NCBI GenBank assembly: GCA_030834695.1
Contig: JAUQXK010000071.1
Location: forward strand, 1-53,798
Reading direction: 5' to 3'
From: Desulfobacterales bacterium
GTDB taxonomy: Bacteria > Desulfobacterota > Desulfobacteria > Desulfobacterales > SpSt-501
Length of the DNA stretch: 53,798 nt
Part shown: positions 42,332 through 51,572 of the stretch, piece by piece
Layout: the number at the start of each line of letters is the position of its first letter
Numbering within the stretch: position 1 is the stretch's first letter
Notes under the pieces: model-generated
Databases searched by the model: none
Seen by the model: only the letters and a program-made list of their open reading frames with translations
Told to the model about the DNA's origin: nothing
Made by a program: the position numbers and the translations under genes

Positions 42332-43345
42332 ATGGCCCAGCGACGGGAGGCTATGGGTGAACCTCCCAGCAGAGAGGTGAATGTGCCTGATCCCAAGCCC
42401 GACTCGAGCGTACGCTTTCAGAAAATAGTCGGTATTGCCCTTATGGGTACTGCCGGGGTGCTCTGGCTCGTCTTCCTCTATGGTCTTTCTTCCGGCGGCT
42501 TCGACATGATCAGCGGCGCTGTGATCGGCGCGGTCGGTGCGGCGGCAGCCCATCGAGGCAGGCGCCTATTCAACCGCGCCAGGCAGGTCGAGGCTGCCAC
42601 GGTGTGCGGCCGGGCGACCACCGCAAACGACAGCCGCCCTCCTGTCCTATACCTCCGATCATTTGCGGATGACACCATCACTGCGGCCGGGGTTTCGAGC
42701 GGCGCGGCGTGGCGCGGTTTGGCCGTCAAGACCGAAGAGGAACAGCTTGCCAAGGTCCTGTCTGCCATCGGACCGATTGTCGCCGTCGGAAAGCCGGGGG
42801 AGGAACTGCCGGGGTTGGGCGCACATCGCATCTACCTGCGCGGGGAGGAATGGAAAGAACGTGTGGCCGAACTTATGCGTGGGGCCGCTCTTGTGGTTTT
42901 GCGGCCTGGCAATACCCCAAGCGTCTGGTGGGAGATTTCCCAGGTCATGACGCATGTGCCGCATGAACGGCGGCTGCTCGTCCTGCCGTTTGATTCGACG
43001 CAGTACGCGGACTTTCAGCAGGAGCTCCAAGCAACGTGCGGGGTCAAGTTGCCAAGCTATGACGTGAACAAAGCGTTAAAGCTTGGAAGTATCCGCGCCT
43101 TTGTCTATTTCGATCCGAACGGCATGCCGAAGTTCGTCGGAATCAACAAAAACCTCGTATCGTTCTTGAGGCGCGCGGTAAGGGAGCGGCTCGTTCCGTA
43201 TTTTTTAATCGCGCTCAGGCCTCTGCTGGTGAGATTCGGTGTCAGCTGGCGTCAACCGCCGGTATCGGCCTTTATAGCGGGCTTCCTGGCACTCGCTGCG
43301 CTCTTTTTCCTCGTGGTTATTGCGTCGATTCTAGCCGGTGGCTGA
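42332..43345 (+). CDS. Membrane protein with a cytosolic Rossmann/TIR-like domain
   Basis: The 337-residue protein has two N-terminal membrane helices (IVGIALMGTAGVLWLVFLYGL and FDMISGAVIGAVGAAAA) and one at the C-terminus (FIAGFLALAALFFLVVIASI). Between them is a cytosolic domain: PPVLYLRSFADDTI, EEEQLAKVLSAIGPIVAVGKPGEELPGLGAHRIYL, WKERVAELMRGAALVVLRPGNTPSVWWEISQVM, RLLVLPFD. The last block resembles TIR and nucleoside deoxyribosyltransferase-like folds, which recurs in membrane proteins of unknown role. A Glu in WWEIS would fit the catalytic Glu of TIR NADases, but this is tentative. ATG 42332 was chosen; longer starts lie in the palindromic repeat. Confidence 0.65.
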   Translation: MAQRREAMGEPPSREVNVPDPKPDSSVRFQKIVGIALMGTAGVLWLVFLYGLSSGGFDMISGAVIGAVGAAAAHRGRRLFNRARQVEAATVCGRATTANDSRPPVLYLRSFADDTITAAGVSSGAAWRGLAVKTEEEQLAKVLSAIGPIVAVGKPGEELPGLGAHRIYLRGEEWKERVAELMRGAALVVLRPGNTPSVWWEISQVMTHVPHERRLLVLPFDSTQYADFQQELQATCGVKLPSYDVNKALKLGSIRAFVYFDPNGMPKFVGINKNLVSFLRRAVRERLVPYFLIALRPLLVRFGVSWRQPPVSAFIAGFLALAALFFLVVIASILAGG

Positions 43346-43388
43346 AGCCTGCCGCACCGCGGACCGCCATTCGGCTTTGAAGCGCCGC

Positions 43389-44420
43389 CTACGCGAGGTT
43401 AATGGCATCGATGAGCTGCCGGAGCCTCGCAAAATCCCGCTTGTTGAAATCCACCACCAGTCGCGGCAGATTCGCGAGCTCCGGTTCGTCGCACTCCTTG
43501 GGGAGCGCGCCGGACAGCGTCATCCCGCCGCCCTCGGCAATGATGTCCGCGTACTCCTGCCGGAGCCTGTCGATCTGGGATTGCGGCAGCCCGATTGCCA
43601 TCCGAATGACGGCCTTTCCACCCACGAAGCGCAGGCTGTGAAAGCGGTGATAGAACCGCTGGATGACGGCCACGGCATCGGCGACGTCGTGGGTGTGATG
43701 GAAGAATGCGCCATCGCTCGGCCCGATGTAACCGGCCGACAGGAGATGGTCTTTCATGAAGTCCATCCATCCGGACCAGTATCGGTCCCCGGGCTGATCG
43801 ATCAGGACGACCGGTATGGGGTAGCGTTTGCCGGTCTGAAGCAAGGTCAGGGCTTCCATCGCCTCATCGAGGGTCCCGACCCCGCCGGGGAAGAGCGCCA
43901 CCGCGCAAGCCTCCTTGAGAAAAGCGACCTTGCGGTTGAAGAAATACTTATAGGTGATGTCGCGCGGGCTGCCGTTCAGCACAGGATTCGACTTCTGCTC
44001 GAGCGGAAGGCGGATGCCGACGCCAAAGGATTTTTCCGGACCGGCGCCCTCGTTGGCTGCCTGCATGATTCCCGGACCGCCTCCGGTGATGACCATGAAT
44101 CCGGCAGCGGCCAGATTTCGTCCGAACTCCCTGGCCATTTGGTAAAGCGGGTCGTCCGGCGTCGTCCGCGCCGAGCCGAAAACGGTTACTTTGCGGGCTT
44201 CACGGTAGTCGCCGAACACCTTGGAGGTATAGCGCATCTCCTTCAAGGTCGAACACATGACCTTCAAATCGGCTAATTGTGGGTTTTCCTGGCCGGCCTT
44301 CAGCGCGGCGATGATCATTTCGCGGACGATCGCATGATGATGGATGGGGCCGGCCAGTTCGAACAGATCTTTGATGGCACGATCCACGACGCCATTGTCG
44401 GCGTTAAAGCTGAGGTTCAT
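43389..44420 (-). CDS. LOG-family protein (Rossmann nucleotide-binding, lysine decarboxylase-like)
   Basis: The 343-residue protein contains the LOG/YgdH signatures VTVFGSARTTP, VITGGGPGIMQAANEGA and FPGGVGTLDEAMEALTLLQ. LOG enzymes release free bases from nucleotide 5'-monophosphates (cytokinin-type or general purine/pyrimidine nucleotides). N- and C-terminal extensions beyond the ~190-residue LOG core are typical of the long bacterial group. ATG 44420 follows AGGAG by six bases, so it is preferred over 44426. It converges on the membrane protein gene. Confidence 0.9.
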   Translation of the reverse strand: MNLSFNADNGVVDRAIKDLFELAGPIHHHAIVREMIIAALKAGQENPQLADLKVMCSTLKEMRYTSKVFGDYREARKVTVFGSARTTPDDPLYQMAREFGRNLAAAGFMVITGGGPGIMQAANEGAGPEKSFGVGIRLPLEQKSNPVLNGSPRDITYKYFFNRKVAFLKEACAVALFPGGVGTLDEAMEALTLLQTGKRYPIPVVLIDQPGDRYWSGWMDFMKDHLLSAGYIGPSDGAFFHHTHDVADAVAVIQRFYHRFHSLRFVGGKAVIRMAIGLPQSQIDRLRQEYADIIAEGGGMTLSGALPKECDEPELANLPRLVVDFNKRDFARLRQLIDAINLA

Positions 44421-44617
44421 TGACATCTCCTGTTAAAATGCATTCTTTCCGAAGCATACCAGATTCGCGGCCGGATCAAAAGTTCGACGGAAACAATGGT
44501 GCTCCCTTCAGTTTGGGTTTGACAGGAACGGCCGGCGGAGGTTAAGCTGATTCTTGAAAATTTCATCCGCTTTCAGTTTCTTGATTGCCTGAATCCCATC
44601 CGGAAGACCGGTCGATT

Positions 44618-45784
44618 ATGAAGAGGGCGTTGGCCTGCAGCTTTTTTATTTTTTTCCTTATCCTCGGCGCTTCAGAGGCCGCCGCGGCTGATCCCGGCCT
44701 CTTTATCCCCTACGACGGGTCGCTGCAACTGGATCCACGGTCCGTGAATCCGGCCCTCGTTCTGCGTCAGCGCCTGGTCACGATCCAGTTTGATCTCCTG
44801 CCGATGACAAAAGGCCAGGCCGTCGTCCTCAACCTTTTTGGGGACGTGGTGCTGCGGGCGGTCTGCGACGGCGTGGAGGCAAACGTATCCGACGGGTTCG
44901 TCTGGAATGGCCACATCCAGGACCAACCCGGTAGCCTGGTCACCTTTACCGTTTCGCATCAAGCGCTGGCCGGTTCGGTGGCGGTGCCGCCTCTTTTGTA
45001 TCATATCCGCTCCTTCCGGGACCCGGTGCATGTCATCCGGGAGATTCGGCCTCCCGTCCCGCGGGCCGAACGGTCTCTGGCAGATGCCGGGCCGTCCGCG
45101 GTGGAGCAGGAGGTCACCGAACTGGTGAACATGGAGCGGGAGATCGAAAATCTGCACCCACTGATTTGGGACGATGCGCTGGGTGCCGCCGCGCGCGGCC
45201 ATTCGGCCGACATGGCCCAGCTCAATTACTTCAGCCACACGAGTCTGGACGGGCGCTTGTTCTATCAGCGTATCACCGCTGCCGGCTACCCCTACAGCAC
45301 CTGCGGCGAGAATATCGCCGCCGGTTACAGCAGCGCGCAGGCCGTCATGAACGGCTGGATGAACAGCCCGGGGCATCGCGCCAACATTCTCGGCTCGGGC
45401 TTCTGCGACATCGGAGTGGGCTACGCCTTCGGATCGGCCAGTACTTACGGCCATTACTGGACCCAGGATTTCGGCCGGCGGCAGGGAGTGAGCGCCTGCC
45501 CGGCGGCGGAATACACCATCATGGCGTCGGCCGGGCTGCACGGAGAAATCGAACCGTCAGGCTCCGTGCGAGTCCCAAGCGGCGCGGGCCAGACGTTTCA
45601 GATAACCGCCGATGCCGGCTATCGGATTCAGGATGTGAAAATCGACGGGCTGTCGATCGGCGCGCTATCGACCTACACCTTCGACTCCGTAACGGCGAAT
45701 CACTCGATTGAGGCGTACTTCGAAGAAGTACCCAAAGTGGCCAAACCAGCGCCATGGATTCCCCTTCTGCTTCTGGACGAATGA
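44618..45784 (+). CDS. Secreted CAP/SCP domain protein with InlB-like C-terminal repeat
   Basis: The 388-residue protein starts with a signal peptide (MKRALACSFFIFFLILGASEAAAA). The middle carries a CAP (YkwD/PR-1) domain: LVNMEREIENLHPLIWDDALGAAARGHSADMAQLNYFSHTSLDGR, YSTCGENIAAGYSSAQAVMNGWMNSPGHRANILG and HYWTQDFG. The His and Glu residues expected at its cleft are present. The last part is an InlB-type repeat (MASAGLHGEIEPSGSVRVPSGAGQTFQITADAGYRIQDVKIDG). CAP proteins are secreted and often bind lipids or cell-wall parts. No partner is evident. The start was chosen to place the signal peptide. Confidence 0.85.
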   Translation: MKRALACSFFIFFLILGASEAAAADPGLFIPYDGSLQLDPRSVNPALVLRQRLVTIQFDLLPMTKGQAVVLNLFGDVVLRAVCDGVEANVSDGFVWNGHIQDQPGSLVTFTVSHQALAGSVAVPPLLYHIRSFRDPVHVIREIRPPVPRAERSLADAGPSAVEQEVTELVNMEREIENLHPLIWDDALGAAARGHSADMAQLNYFSHTSLDGRLFYQRITAAGYPYSTCGENIAAGYSSAQAVMNGWMNSPGHRANILGSGFCDIGVGYAFGSASTYGHYWTQDFGRRQGVSACPAAEYTIMASAGLHGEIEPSGSVRVPSGAGQTFQITADAGYRIQDVKIDGLSIGALSTYTFDSVTANHSIEAYFEEVPKVAKPAPWIPLLLLDE

Positions 45785-45861
45785 CTTTCCGCACGGGGTC
45801 CTTCCATTCTTGATTTCGTATCCGAATGTCGCCGCGGACCTGGGGCCGACCCGGTTCCTTC

Positions 45862-45880
45862 AACCCTAGTAGGGTTTTGT
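45862..45880 (+). terminator. Short possible terminator
   Basis: AACCCT (45862-45867) pairs with AGGGTT (45871-45876), followed by TTGT. The stem is short. The stretch 45785-46160 otherwise holds only the sigma-28 promoter. Confidence 0.4.
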
Positions 45881-45964
45881 ATAAATCCTGCCGCCGGCGG
45901 TGACTCTTCCCATTGGATTCTTGCCTCCGCGCACGCTGAAAAACCCAACAGTCCTGTTTGTAAT

Positions 45965-45991
45965 TAAAGTTTCTCTGCTGGTTGCCGAAAG
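45965..45991 (+). promoter_or_regulatory. Sigma-28 (FliA) promoter of the chemoreceptor
   Basis: TAAAGTTT (45965-45972) and GCCGAAAG (45984-45991) are spaced 11 bases, matching the flagellar sigma-28 consensus TAAAGTTT-N11-GCCGATAA fully at -35 and in six of eight positions at -10. The start would be about 45998, 163 bases before the receptor ATG. Confidence 0.85.
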
Positions 45992-46160
45992 CATGATCAG
46001 GTGGCGAGGACCGTGCCAATTTCTCCCTGAACCGGCCCGACGGCAGCATGTATTCCTGGCCTGCGCTCCTGCAACGCTCCAACGGTGCCTCTTCTTTCTG
46101 CGGAGTCAAGCGCCCCATCCGCAACTTCCATGGGGCAAATTTAACCGAGAGGTGCATCAC

Positions 46161-47933
46161 ATGAAGCTGAACACCAAAATCACCATCTTGATCACGACCG
46201 CTCTGGCTCTCACGGCTGTATCGTCCGGCCTGGTTTCAACCTGGAAAACCGGGCAATCCGGAAATGAAACGATCACCCAGATCGAGCGCCTGGGACAGAA
46301 CAATCTCCAGCGCATCAAGGCGGACGGCGAAAAGCAGACGGCAGCTTTCCGTGAAGAGTTGATGGCGCTCAAACAAGAATACCTCAAGTCCCAGGTGCAG
46401 ACCGCCATGAGCATCCTGGAGGCCGTCGTAAAGGATACGAGCCTGAGCCCTGATGCCAGACAGGCGCGGGGCCTCGCCCTCATTAAAGCGTTGCGATACG
46501 GCCCGGAGAACAAGGATTACTTCTGGATCAACGATCTACACCCCCGCATGGTAATGCATCCCTACAAGCCCGAAATGGACGGGCAGGACCTGACCGAGAA
46601 CAAGGACCCCAACGGGAAAAAACTTTTTGTCGAATTCGCGCGGGTGGGCAAAGCGTCCGGGGAAGGTTTCGTCGACTATCTCTGGCCCAAATACGGTGCG
46701 GACAAACCTCAGCCCAAGCTATCCTTCGTACAGCTTTTCAAGGAATGGGGATGGATCATCGGCACCGGTCTCTACATCGATGACATTGAGGTCATGGTCA
46801 ATGCCCGGCGCGCAGAACTGGAGCGGCGATTGAAGGCGGAAGCCGATCAGCTGAACCAGGAGATCGAGGCGGCGAAACAGAATACCCAGAAGGGCATCCA
46901 GGGTGTTATGCTGTGGATCGGCGGCATATCATTGGCCGCTTTAACCGCCGTGCTGCTCGTGAGTTTTGTTTTCACCCGCCGCAGCATCACCCGGCCGATC
47001 ACTCGGATCGTAGTCGGTCTGAACGAAGGGGCCGACCAGGTGGCGTCGGCCGCCTCGCAGATTTCCTCCAGCAGCCAGCAACTCGCCGAGGGGGCGTCCG
47101 AGCAGGCCGCCTCCATCGAGGAGACGTCGGCCTCCTTGGAGGAAATGTCCTCCATGACCCGCAAGAATGCGGACAACGCCCAGCAGGCCGACCATCTGAT
47201 GAATGATACCAGGAGGGTGGTGGCTCAGGCGAAGGATTCCATGGCCCAGATGTGCCGGTCCATGGATGAAATCACCCAGGCCAGCGAAGACACCTCCAAG
47301 ATCATCAAAACCATCGACGAGATTGCTTTCCAGACCAATTTGCTGGCCCTGAACGCTGCCGTAGAAGCCGCCCGGGCCGGTGAAGCAGGTGCCGGTTTTG
47401 CGGTGGTGGCGGACGAGGTCCGGAACCTCGCCATGCGGGCCGCCGATGCGGCCCGAAATACCGCCAACTTGATCGAGGAGACGGTGAAGAAGGTCAAGGA
47501 TGGGTCCGCCCTGATGTCCTCGACCAACAACGCCTTCGGCCAGGTGACGAACAGTGCGAACAAGGTGGCCGACCTGGTGGGTGAGATCGCGGCCGCCTCC
47601 AGGGAGCAGGCCCAGGGGACCGAGCAGGTGAACAAAGCGGTTTCCGAGATGGACAAGGTCACCCAGCAGAATGCCGCCAGCGCCGAGGAGTCCGCATCCG
47701 CTTCCGAAGAGATGAACGCCCAGGCCGAAACGATGAAGGCCATGGTGAATGATCTTTTGGTCATGATCGGAGGAAATATTTCCATGGCCCGGAAAAGCGA
47801 ACCCAGAGAGAATAAAATGGATGTCGATAAAGGGCAAAAACGGCCGACCAAAAAGAGCGCCGGTAGGCGGCCGGCTTCTCAGGCTGCCGAGCAAATCATT
47901 CCCATGAATGAAGCTGATTTATTGGAGTTCTAA
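46161..47933 (+). CDS. Methyl-accepting chemotaxis protein with sCache sensor
   Basis: The 590-residue protein has membrane helices at about 6-27 and 246-270 flanking a periplasmic single-Cache domain, whose pattern [41 protein letters not shown] is typical of small-molecule carboxylate sensors. A HAMP segment and a cytoplasmic coiled coil follow, with the hairpin tip [25 protein letters not shown] near 388. It binds a ligand in the periplasm and controls CheA; the methylation sites lie in the flanking helices. The sigma-28 promoter upstream agrees with flagellar co-regulation. A broken cheW fragment follows. Confidence 0.93.
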   Translation: MKLNTKITILITTALALTAVSSGLVSTWKTGQSGNETITQIERLGQNNLQRIKADGEKQTAAFREELMALKQEYLKSQVQTAMSILEAVVKDTSLSPDARQARGLALIKALRYGPENKDYFWINDLHPRMVMHPYKPEMDGQDLTENKDPNGKKLFVEFARVGKASGEGFVDYLWPKYGADKPQPKLSFVQLFKEWGWIIGTGLYIDDIEVMVNARRAELERRLKAEADQLNQEIEAAKQNTQKGIQGVMLWIGGISLAALTAVLLVSFVFTRRSITRPITRIVVGLNEGADQVASAASQISSSSQQLAEGASEQAASIEETSASLEEMSSMTRKNADNAQQADHLMNDTRRVVAQAKDSMAQMCRSMDEITQASEDTSKIIKTIDEIAFQTNLLALNAAVEAARAGEAGAGFAVVADEVRNLAMRAADAARNTANLIEETVKKVKDGSALMSSTNNAFGQVTNSANKVADLVGEIAAASREQAQGTEQVNKAVSEMDKVTQQNAASAEESASASEEMNAQAETMKAMVNDLLVMIGGNISMARKSEPRENKMDVDKGQKRPTKKSAGRRPASQAAEQIIPMNEADLLEF

Positions 47934-48043
47934 GACGCCCGGGCAACGGGGATGCGGATGACCGGAAGGGGCGCTGGGTTCGGCTTGGAACAAAAGGTCC
48001 GGCGCCCCGCAATTTCATGATCCAATTTCCGTGGAGGGCACGC

Positions 48044-48157
48044 ATGCCGATAGGCAACGAGGTCGAGGATATCCTCGCCGGCAAGTGCCTGACATTTGCA
48101 TTGACCGGAGAACCGTAAGGCATTCGGATCATGCAGATCAAGGAGATCAACGGCTAA
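48044..48157 (+). pseudogene. cheW: Broken cheW fragment
   Basis: Behind GGAGGG, ATG 48044 opens a frame MPIGNEVEDILAGKCLTFAL...GEP, then TAA, then GIRIMQIKEING and TAA (48155-48157). It follows the N-terminal CheW pattern GKYLTFxLxxEEYGIxIxxVxEI, with the usual Tyr before GI replaced by a stop. Only about 37 codons remain, so it is a relic of a cheW gene next to the chemoreceptor. The rest of 47934-48335 shows no gene. Confidence 0.7.
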
Positions 48158-48335
48158 AATAGGAGGCGGGATTAAGATTCTGCTGGATATTGACCGAGCG
48201 TTGTGCGATGAAAATGGCGCAGCCATAAAGCCGGCTGCCTAACCGCCATTTCTGCCGACACGACTTCCGGGCAGTTCGGGAATACGGATGTCCGCAACGC
48301 CGCCGGCCGGGATACCTTTACTTTCAGGCAGGAGC

Positions 48336-49502
48336 ATGAGCACCATTCCTCTGGCAGAGAGCCTCGCCGCCGTGCCGCCCTCCCGGATTCGCGAAATCGC
48401 CGATATAGCCTTCGGCATGTCCGGGGTTTTCAGGCTCCATTTCGGCGAGTCCAACCGGCCGACCCCGGACTTCATCAAAAAAGCGGCGGCACAGGCGGTG
48501 GAGGATGGTTATACCTTCTACACCGAAAACCAGGGGCTGCCCGCCCTGCGACAGGCCATTGCTGCAAAATACCATGAGCTCCATGACGTAACGCTCGACC
48601 CCCAGGACGAAATTCTGATTACGGCGTCGGGGGTCCAGGCGCTGCATCTGTCCATCCGCTGCGTGATCGATCCCGGCGACGAGGCGATCGTTTTGACCCC
48701 CAACTGGCCCAACGCCACCGCCATCGTGGGCCTGCACGCCGGCCGGGCATACGAGGTCCCCCTGACCTGGAACGGCGAACGCCACGGCCTCGACCTGCCC
48801 GCCATCGAGGCCGCCCTTACGCCGCGCACCCGTCTGCTGGTCTATGCATCACCCTCCAACCCGCTCGGCTGGGTGGCCCGGCCGCAAGAGCAAAGCGCCC
48901 TCCTGGACTTCTGCCGCCGTCACGGGCTGTGGCTCCTGGCCGATGAAGTCTACGAACGCATTTATTTCGCCGGGCTGGCGGCGCCATCGATTCTGAAGCT
49001 CTGCCGGCGCGATGATGCGGTCATCGTGGTGCAGTCGTTTTCCAAAAGCTACTGCATGACCGGCTGGCGTCTGGGTTGGGCGGTGGCCCGGCAGGATCTG
49101 GTGCGGAAGGCGGCGCAACTCAACGAGTTCATCGTCTCGCATGCCCCGTCCATGGTGCAGCGCGCCGGGGAAACGGCCCTGCGGGACGGTGAAGCGTTCG
49201 TGCGGGAGATGGCGGCGGATGTGCAGGGCCGGGTCCGATTATGCTACGACGCCCTGCAAGGTGCGCCGGGAGTCACGGTGGCCCCGCCGGAAGGCTCTTT
49301 CTACCTCTTTCCGCACATTGCTGGACTGATCGACTCGTTGGATTTTGCCCGATCCCTCCTGGAAAAAACTCGCGTGGCCGTAGCGCCCGGGTCGGCTTTC
49401 GGCAGGGGCGGCGAAGGTGCGATCCGAATCTGCTGCGCGGCGGACGAATCGGTCCTGGAACCGGCGATGGAACGATTGTGCAAATTTCTGGCGAGTCGAT
49501 GA
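48336..49502 (+). CDS. PLP-dependent class I aminotransferase
   Basis: The 388-residue fold-type-I aminotransferase resembles the aspartate/alanine/aromatic group: HFGESNRPTPDFIKKAA, TFYTENQGLPALRQAIA, YASPSNPLGWV (NPTG-like), LLADEVYERIYF and the PLP Lys at residue 237 in SFSKSYCMTGWRLGW, with the C-terminal Arg in GAIRICCAADE. The amino-acid substrate is uncertain. ATG 48336 follows AGGAG; a longer start at 48288 has no ribosome site. It follows the cheW relic and converges on the usp gene. Confidence 0.88.
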   Translation: MSTIPLAESLAAVPPSRIREIADIAFGMSGVFRLHFGESNRPTPDFIKKAAAQAVEDGYTFYTENQGLPALRQAIAAKYHELHDVTLDPQDEILITASGVQALHLSIRCVIDPGDEAIVLTPNWPNATAIVGLHAGRAYEVPLTWNGERHGLDLPAIEAALTPRTRLLVYASPSNPLGWVARPQEQSALLDFCRRHGLWLLADEVYERIYFAGLAAPSILKLCRRDDAVIVVQSFSKSYCMTGWRLGWAVARQDLVRKAAQLNEFIVSHAPSMVQRAGETALRDGEAFVREMAADVQGRVRLCYDALQGAPGVTVAPPEGSFYLFPHIAGLIDSLDFARSLLEKTRVAVAPGSAFGRGGEGAIRICCAADESVLEPAMERLCKFLASR

Positions 49503-49664
49503 CCGTATCGTCAACCAGGGGAAAGCGGTTTATCCAGCCTGGATCACGGCTGAGGGCAAGGCGTTCCGCGAACTGAAAGCGGAACGTACACGTTGGTACG
49601 CGAGCATTTCAGGGCGCGAAACAACGCAGCCATCGGTCGCGAGACAGGATCCAGAAACCGATTT

Positions 49665-50102
49665 TCAGACGGGAATCATTACGACCGGGACCGTCGTGCA
49701 CTTCAGCACGCGCTCGGCCACGCTGCCGAAGTTGAAGTGCCCCTCGCTGCCGCGGTTGGCCATCACGACGATGTCGATCTTTTGCTGGGTGATGATTTTC
49801 AGAATTTCCTTGGCCGGCTCCCCGACGGCGATGTGCCGGATGTAGAGCGGGCATTCATTCAGGAATTTGTCACAGATCTCACTCAGGCGTGATTCCGCCG
49901 TCTGTTTTTCCCACTCCTGCATTTTCTTCAACTCGTCGGGGTCGAATTGCCCATAGGAGGCGCCGAAGGCCGGGTAGTCCTTCATGACATATAAAATGTG
50001 AATTTCCGCTCCGAATTTTTGCGCCAATTCCGTGACCAGCGACAGCGCTTTGCCGGCATTTTCGGAAAAGTCCGTCGGCCAAAGTATCCTGGTGATTCCC
50101 AT
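49665..50102 (-). CDS. Universal stress protein (UspA family)
   Basis: The 145-residue protein has a UspA-like alpha/beta fold: ITRILWPTDFSENAGKALS at the start and, at the C-terminus, the ATP-binding pattern MANRGSEGHFNFGSVAERVLKCTTVPVVMIPV (G-x2-G-x9-G-S/T type). It probably binds ATP/ADP and helps survival under stress or energy limitation. ATG 50102 follows AGGAGG by six bases (an ATG three bases earlier also exists). The gene lies 55 bases after the cupin gene on the same strand. Confidence 0.9.
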   Translation of the reverse strand: MGITRILWPTDFSENAGKALSLVTELAQKFGAEIHILYVMKDYPAFGASYGQFDPDELKKMQEWEKQTAESRLSEICDKFLNECPLYIRHIAVGEPAKEILKIITQQKIDIVVMANRGSEGHFNFGSVAERVLKCTTVPVVMIPV

Positions 50103-50157
50103 CATCTTCCTCCTTCGGGTGAGCAAGCATTTTGTGTAAGGGCGTCTTTTAGCACCT

Positions 50158-50478
50158 TCACAGGGGCGGTGCAATAGTTACCAGGACTCGCATATCCGTT
50201 TCAGCCCGCACCCCATGCGGTTCGCTGATGTCCGAGATGAGCACATCGCCGGGGGCGGCCGGCAACGTCTGACCCTCTTTCCCGAGGAAAAGCCCTCGGC
50301 CCTCCAGGACGACGATGCTGAGCTGGCCGTCCGTGTCGTGCGAGTGAATCGGCAGTTCTTGACCGGCCTTGAAATTGAAATTCAGCACCCGGAAATAAGG
50401 CGAATCGTGCACCAGGAGCCTCGCCATGGCCAAGTCGTTGAATTTTCCGTCTTTGAATACCTCGACGCGCTTGAGCAT
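50158..50478 (-). CDS. Small cupin-domain protein
   Basis: A 106-residue single-domain cupin. Motif 1 ELPIHSHDTDGQLSIVVLEGRGLF and motif 2 PGDVLISDISEPHGVRAE carry the expected His/Glu-type metal ligands (HSH..., EPHG). It could bind a metal and act as isomerase, dioxygenase or sensor. The ribosome site GGGAGG precedes ATG 50478. It lies about 168 bases downstream of the MoaD-like gene with a terminator between, so it may have its own promoter. Confidence 0.85.
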   Translation of the reverse strand: MLKRVEVFKDGKFNDLAMARLLVHDSPYFRVLNFNFKAGQELPIHSHDTDGQLSIVVLEGRGLFLGKEGQTLPAAPGDVLISDISEPHGVRAETDMRVLVTIAPPL

Positions 50479-50596
50479 CTACGCCTCCCTCTTGCTGTGA
50501 TTTTCTGCCTGGAATCGCTTCCAACGGCACCTGCATCGACACAGTAAATCGCAGAACGGATGAAGTCAAACCGCTGTTCAGACGGCCCTAAAACAA

Positions 50597-50620
50597 GAGG
50601 CGGCCGGTGAAGGCCGCCTC
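50597..50620 (-). terminator. Terminator of the AOR gene cluster
   Basis: GAGGCGGCC (50597-50605 on +) pairs with GGCCGCCTC (50612-50620). On the minus strand the stem is followed by TTGTTTT. It lies 26 bases after the stop of the MoaD-like gene and probably ends the AOR operon. Confidence 0.75.
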
Positions 50621-50645
50621 ATCCGACTGCACCCAGTGAACCGTC

Positions 50646-50933
50646 CTATCCGCCGCCGACCAGCAGCATGAACCGGATGCGGTCGCCGTCCTTCAGCTCA
50701 CGCTGGGGCAGGTCCTCCCGAGCCAGGAAGCCCTCGTCGTTCACCATCACCTGAATGGTTAGATCCAGATGCCCTTCCCCGTCGAGGAGCACCGCACGGG
50801 CCTTGGGGCCGAAGCGTCCGATCAGATGGTTTACGAGGTCCGTCACCGTCCCGCCCTTGAAATCCAGTTCCGCTTTTTTGCCGATCACGACCGAAAGAGT
50901 CGGAAGGCCCAGCGATTCAACGGTGATTTTCAC
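50646..50933 (-). CDS. MoaD/ThiS-like protein of the AOR cluster
   Basis: The 95-residue beta-grasp protein ends in LLVGGG, the Gly-Gly tail of MoaD/ThiS sulfur carriers. It lies about 100 bases after the polyferredoxin gene on the same strand. Proteins of this kind sit in AOR gene clusters (AorD-like) and may supply sulfur for the tungsten-pterin or act as an AOR-specific carrier. It is one of two such proteins in the window; the other is at 29721-29954 and is shorter. Confidence 0.85.
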   Translation of the reverse strand: MKITVESLGLPTLSVVIGKKAELDFKGGTVTDLVNHLIGRFGPKARAVLLDGEGHLDLTIQVMVNDEGFLAREDLPQRELKDGDRIRFMLLVGGG

Positions 50934-51035
50934 ACTTCCCTCGATTTTGAGCAGCCATCATTGGCCTATGTGCTTGGGAGTTTGGCATACCCCAAATACG
51001 TGAAGACCTAAAAATACCCCTTTACCCACGCGATG

Positions 51036-51521
51036 TCACTTCCCGTGCCGCCGCATGAGCTCGGAGTAGCTTTCGGCCGCTTCGCGCATCTTACCGGTCT
51101 GCAGCCGGGTCGTTTCCACGTAGTCTACGGCCTTCATGTCGCAGAACCGTACGCATTGAGGCTCACCGTGGCAGAGGTCGCACTTGAACACGCGCCCGCG
51201 CTCGGGGTTCCATCCCATCGCGCCGAAGGGGCATGCCTGCACGCACATCTTGCACCCGATGCAAAGCTCGTGATCGATGCGCACGCTGTCCAACTCGGGG
51301 TCGCGGTAGATTGCACCCTTGGGGCAGATGGCCAGACAGGGCGCATCCTGGCACTGCTGGCAGCGCATCGGCATATAAAACCCCTCGTTGTCCCACTTGA
51401 CGACGTGGATTCGGGCCAACGTCGGATTGCTGACGCCGTTGTGCTTCACCGAGCAGACGATCTCGCACAACCGACAGCCGGTGCATTTTTCAGGGTCCGT
51501 GATCATTATTTTATTGGCCAT
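51036..51521 (-). CDS. Polyferredoxin subunit of AOR (four [4Fe-4S])
   Basis: The 161-residue protein has 16 cysteines in four ferredoxin-type sets: CTGCRLCEIVC, CQQCQDAPCLAIC, CIGCKMCVQAC and CDLCHGEPQCVRFC. The pattern is that of DmsB/HycB-like proteins and of AorA of Aromatoleum-type AOR. It would pass electrons from the tungsten site of AOR to a carrier. The start is ATG 51521, and the gene follows aor by 51 bases. Confidence 0.9.
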   Translation of the reverse strand: MANKIMITDPEKCTGCRLCEIVCSVKHNGVSNPTLARIHVVKWDNEGFYMPMRCQQCQDAPCLAICPKGAIYRDPELDSVRIDHELCIGCKMCVQACPFGAMGWNPERGRVFKCDLCHGEPQCVRFCDMKAVDYVETTRLQTGKMREAAESYSELMRRHGK

Positions 51522-51572
51522 GTCGTATCTCCCGTGATGTCATTTCATCCGTGTCCGCCGATGCGGCCCGGT

